This document shows, one piece after another, positions 61,281 to 64,000 of a stretch of 64,000 bases of DNA. The stretch covers positions 62,001 through 126,000 of the forward strand of contig VWZL01000041.1 of NCBI GenBank assembly GCA_013396915.1, read 5' to 3'. Within the stretch, counting starts at the first letter, position 1. Each line of letters begins with the position of its first letter. Source of the DNA: Stercorarius parasiticus. Its lineage: Eukaryota > Chordata > Aves > Charadriiformes > Stercorariidae. Under the pieces are notes generated by a model. That model did no database searches, was not told the DNA's origin, and saw only the letters and a program-made list of their open reading frames with translations. A program made the position numbers and the translations under genes.

Positions 61281-63570
61281 CTCTGCCCTAGAATCCATGG
61301 AGTCCTTGGGGGTCAGTCCAGACCTTTTCTTCTTCCAAGATAGATTGAGTATCATTCAGCTAGTTGTTTCAGTCTTCAGGGAAATACAAACACTGTGCCT
61401 TGGCTATTCTAAGGAGGCTTTGCACAAAGAGTGTCAACAGAGAAAACTAGTTTTTGATGTAGGCAGCTGCCCGGGGCAGCAATCTACAGGAGCTGCCATT
61501 CACCACAGTAAGGGACAGATGTTTCCTTACAGCTCACCTACCAACGGGGTTAAGCAGAGCTCCCACAAGTGGGCTTTAGTTTTTGTAGCTACACACAGGG
61601 ACAGTATTGTTGCTGTTTCTGCTAAGGGAAGGGCCGGGGTGGGAGGGACAGTGGACACTTTTCTGAGATCCACTGGTAAGAGCAGTTGCTACTCTCACTT
61701 CTTCCCTGGTGCCGCTCTCCCCTTCCATTCCTCCCAGCCCTGAGCCTGCTTTTCACCTTCATGTGCTGTCTCCCTCAGCAGGGGCAGAGGCTGCTCTTTC
61801 TGCTAAGAGAGAGAAGGTATCTGGGAAGGAAGACAGCAGGGATCTGTTCATCTTCTGCGCAGATCATGCTGGAGGGAGAGGCACAAGCTCACAGATGCTG
61901 ATATCTCCCATAGCTCCCAAAAGCTCCACAGTTACCATGCAGCCCTTCCTTCATCCTTCCTCCCTTCCCCTGATCCAAAGCCCACTGACTCCTCGGTCAT
62001 CCTTTCATCCCTGCTTCAGATCTACCACTGTCTCCCAGTCCTTTCTCAGCTGCTGGAGCCCAGCCTCCTAAAACCCGCATCCTGAGTTCAAGATTCCCTG
62101 CCAGCCTCTTCTCTGCAACCTTTAGGCAATGCTTACAGATCGTTTCTGTTTTTTTTTTTCAGCCTAGTCCTATTGTGGTAGCTCCCACAAAATAAATATT
62201 ATTTTATTTAATATAGAAATAGGGCAGTGAAACCTACTTTTGGCTCTAATATTTATTGAAGCCTTGAGCTGATCCACATCCATCTGTCTACCAAGGGATT
62301 CAGTGTGCAGTCAGGTACGGGGATGGATTTCACATATAACTGTTCCACACTGACTTCCCTATGTAAACAAGTTCTTAGGTCTTGCTTAGGCAAACATTTC
62401 TTTACCGTACAAGCACGTATAGGCACTAGTTGACTTTCATATTAATAGCACAGCATGTGTATGTCAATATTGAAATGATCTGAGATCTTCAGGGTAAAAG
62501 ACATTTATGCCAAAGATAGCATTATGTTTTGGTATCCACACTCAGCATGACTACAACTAAAACAACACTGCTAGATTTCTGGTAAGGATAGGAAGTTATT
62601 GTTGTCCTGACCATTAAACTTTTCTCTTTGAAAGATCCAGGACTGAATAGCTTTGATAGTTTTCATGTGAAATGTTGAATACCACATAATCAGTAGCTAG
62701 CTCAGCTTACCAGGAGCATCACAAAATAATCTTCAGGGCTTTGTACTCTGACATTCACATATTTATTTTTTTTTAGATTTAGTTTTGTGTGATCTTCCAT
62801 ATGTAAAGTAACTTGTGCACTGGTAAACAAGGACTGTGCTGGAAAGGATAAAAGTACTTCAAAGCCATTCTCAAATGCACAGACCGGTACTACCAACCAG
62901 AGAGGCTAGATAACATCTTGCTAGAGTTATGTCTTTATTACAAATATTTGCACCTCTTGGTTCACTGAATTCACTTGCTGTATACAAAATATTTAACTGT
63001 TAATCCTTTATAGATTTGTCACTGGCTGTCTGAGCACTGTTTTAATAATTTACACTTGTGTACATGAACATAATGCCACAAGAAAAACTGTAGTAGAAGT
63101 TGTGAGAGAGAACAGAAAAGAACCAATAAGCCCAAATTTTTGCTTGAGCATATTCAGCATACCATTCAAAAGTGTCTGTGAAACTACTCATCATAGAAAA
63201 CTGAAAATTTTAACTATAAGCCTAACTTTGAAGTAAAGCGTATACTCTTCAAGGCACTCTTTGAACATTTCTGTCTATTAATGATGGGTACAGAGAGCCT
63301 CATTAGTCATGTTGTAAGTATACTAGTAGACATGACTTGAATGGTCAAGTATTTGGAAATTTGTTTCTACAATTTAAGATGTAATTTATATTGTTCGTAC
63401 AATGTAAAAATGTACAGTGTGTAGCCTCACTGTGTACTGGACAAATGGGAAATGCTGTATAAAGTAAAAATTCCCGTTCCCACCTTGGGGTAGGAATAGG
63501 TCCAGCCATCTAGTTTCCACCGCACCTTGAATGCTAGGGTATTCAAAAAGAAAGTATTCTTTCGGAATAG

Positions 63571-64000
63571 AAATCACAGAATCACAGACGGGTTGATGTT
63601 GGCAGGAACCTCTGGAGGTCACCTGGTCCAATGCCCCAGCTCAAGCAAGGCCACCTAGAGCCAGTGACCCAGGACCATGTCCAGATGGCTTTTGAGTAAC
63701 TCCGTGGATGGAGATTCCACAACATCTTTGGGTAACCTGTGCTAATGCTCAGTCATCCTCACAGTAAAAAAGTGTTTCCTGATGTTCAAGAAGAACCTCC
63801 TGTGTTTCTGTTTATGTCTATTGCCTCTGGTCCTGTCACTGGGCACCACTGAAAAGAGCATGGCTCCATCTTCTTTGCACTCGCCCTTCAGGTGTTCATA
63901 TACATTAATAAGATTCCCCCCAAGCCTTCTCTTCTCCAGGCTGAACAGTCCCAGCTCTCTCAGCCCTTCCTCATAGGAGAGATGCTCCAGTCCCTTCATC
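63571..64000 (-). mobile_element. CR1 LINE 3' end (minus orientation), cut by the window edge
   Basis: Read on the minus strand, this runs from the right edge with GAAGGGACTGGAGCATCTC and AGCCTGGAGAAGAGAAGGCT to a 3' terminus with ATTCTGTG-type units (63571-63589). A minus-strand frame (63742-63999) reads pol C-terminal sequence: [19 protein letters not shown], then [17 protein letters not shown], then [11 protein letters not shown]. It then hits a stop where intact copies continue RHWNRLP. It therefore carries a nonsense mutation or frameshift and is more decayed than the copy at 22.7 kb. The 3' end TCTGTGATT differs from TCTATGATT in that copy, which suggests a different CR1 subfamily. Confidence 0.93.

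Larger units (their letters stand above)
49641..63570. other. Intergenic, no gene recognised
   Basis: About 14 kb, mostly AT-rich. The longest frame is 148 codons on + (61297-61743), with no known motif; it overlaps other frames open in the same stretch. A 114-codon frame at 50815-51159 (starting from a TTG, not an ATG) contains an isolated C-x2-C...H-x3-H pattern, discussed in the findings. Several AT and homopolymer tracts are listed separately. I see no recognisable FAM171A1 or other gene exon. Confidence 0.5.

Noticed and set aside
1..64000. CRISPR arrays, toxin-antitoxin or other prokaryote-style systems
   Set aside because: The sequence is vertebrate: introns, CR1 elements and a CpG island. 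No regularly spaced repeats or dense operons were seen.

Overview
The window looks like a piece of a bird autosome. The evidence is two recognisable CR1 LINE 3' ends of the avian type (22.7-23.1 kb and the right edge), several older CR1-like relics, vertebrate splice sites, one sharp CpG island, and no dense coding or operon structure. The only gene I can name with confidence is integrin alpha-8 (ITGA8). Its last two coding exons lie at the left end on the + strand: a transmembrane exon at 1938-2060 and the cytoplasmic-tail exon with its stop codon at 3278-3364. A 3' UTR of about 2.4 kb follows, ending at an AATAAA at 5719-5724 with a GU-rich element behind it.

From about 5.8 kb to 64 kb I find no protein-coding exon that I recognise. 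The stretch holds decayed repeats: a CR1 tail just past the ITGA8 poly(A) site, a possible MIR-like SINE near 11.65 kb, a 38-bp imperfect palindrome at 11.92 kb, a convergent pair of CR1 pieces at 22.7-23.6 kb, LINE reverse-transcriptase relics near 31.0 kb and 48.6-49.6 kb, and a minus-strand CR1 running off the right end. It also holds simple repeats and a few GC-rich patches that are open in several frames at once. The main regulatory landmark is a dense CpG island at about 28.19-28.76 kb, which probably marks a promoter whose transcript I cannot identify.

In human 10p13 (from memory) the gene beyond the ITGA8 3' end is FAM171A1, in the same orientation. By synteny the empty part of the window would be the ITGA8-FAM171A1 intergenic interval, possibly including a distal first exon of FAM171A1. 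I did not see FAM171A1 coding sequence. I found no CRISPR array, prokaryotic-type defence cluster, intact retrovirus or other clear novel system. The best leads are the CpG island and its possible short transcript, the 933-nt open frame at 10.43-11.36 kb, the palindrome, and the 76-bp diverged tandem duplication at 43.27 kb.
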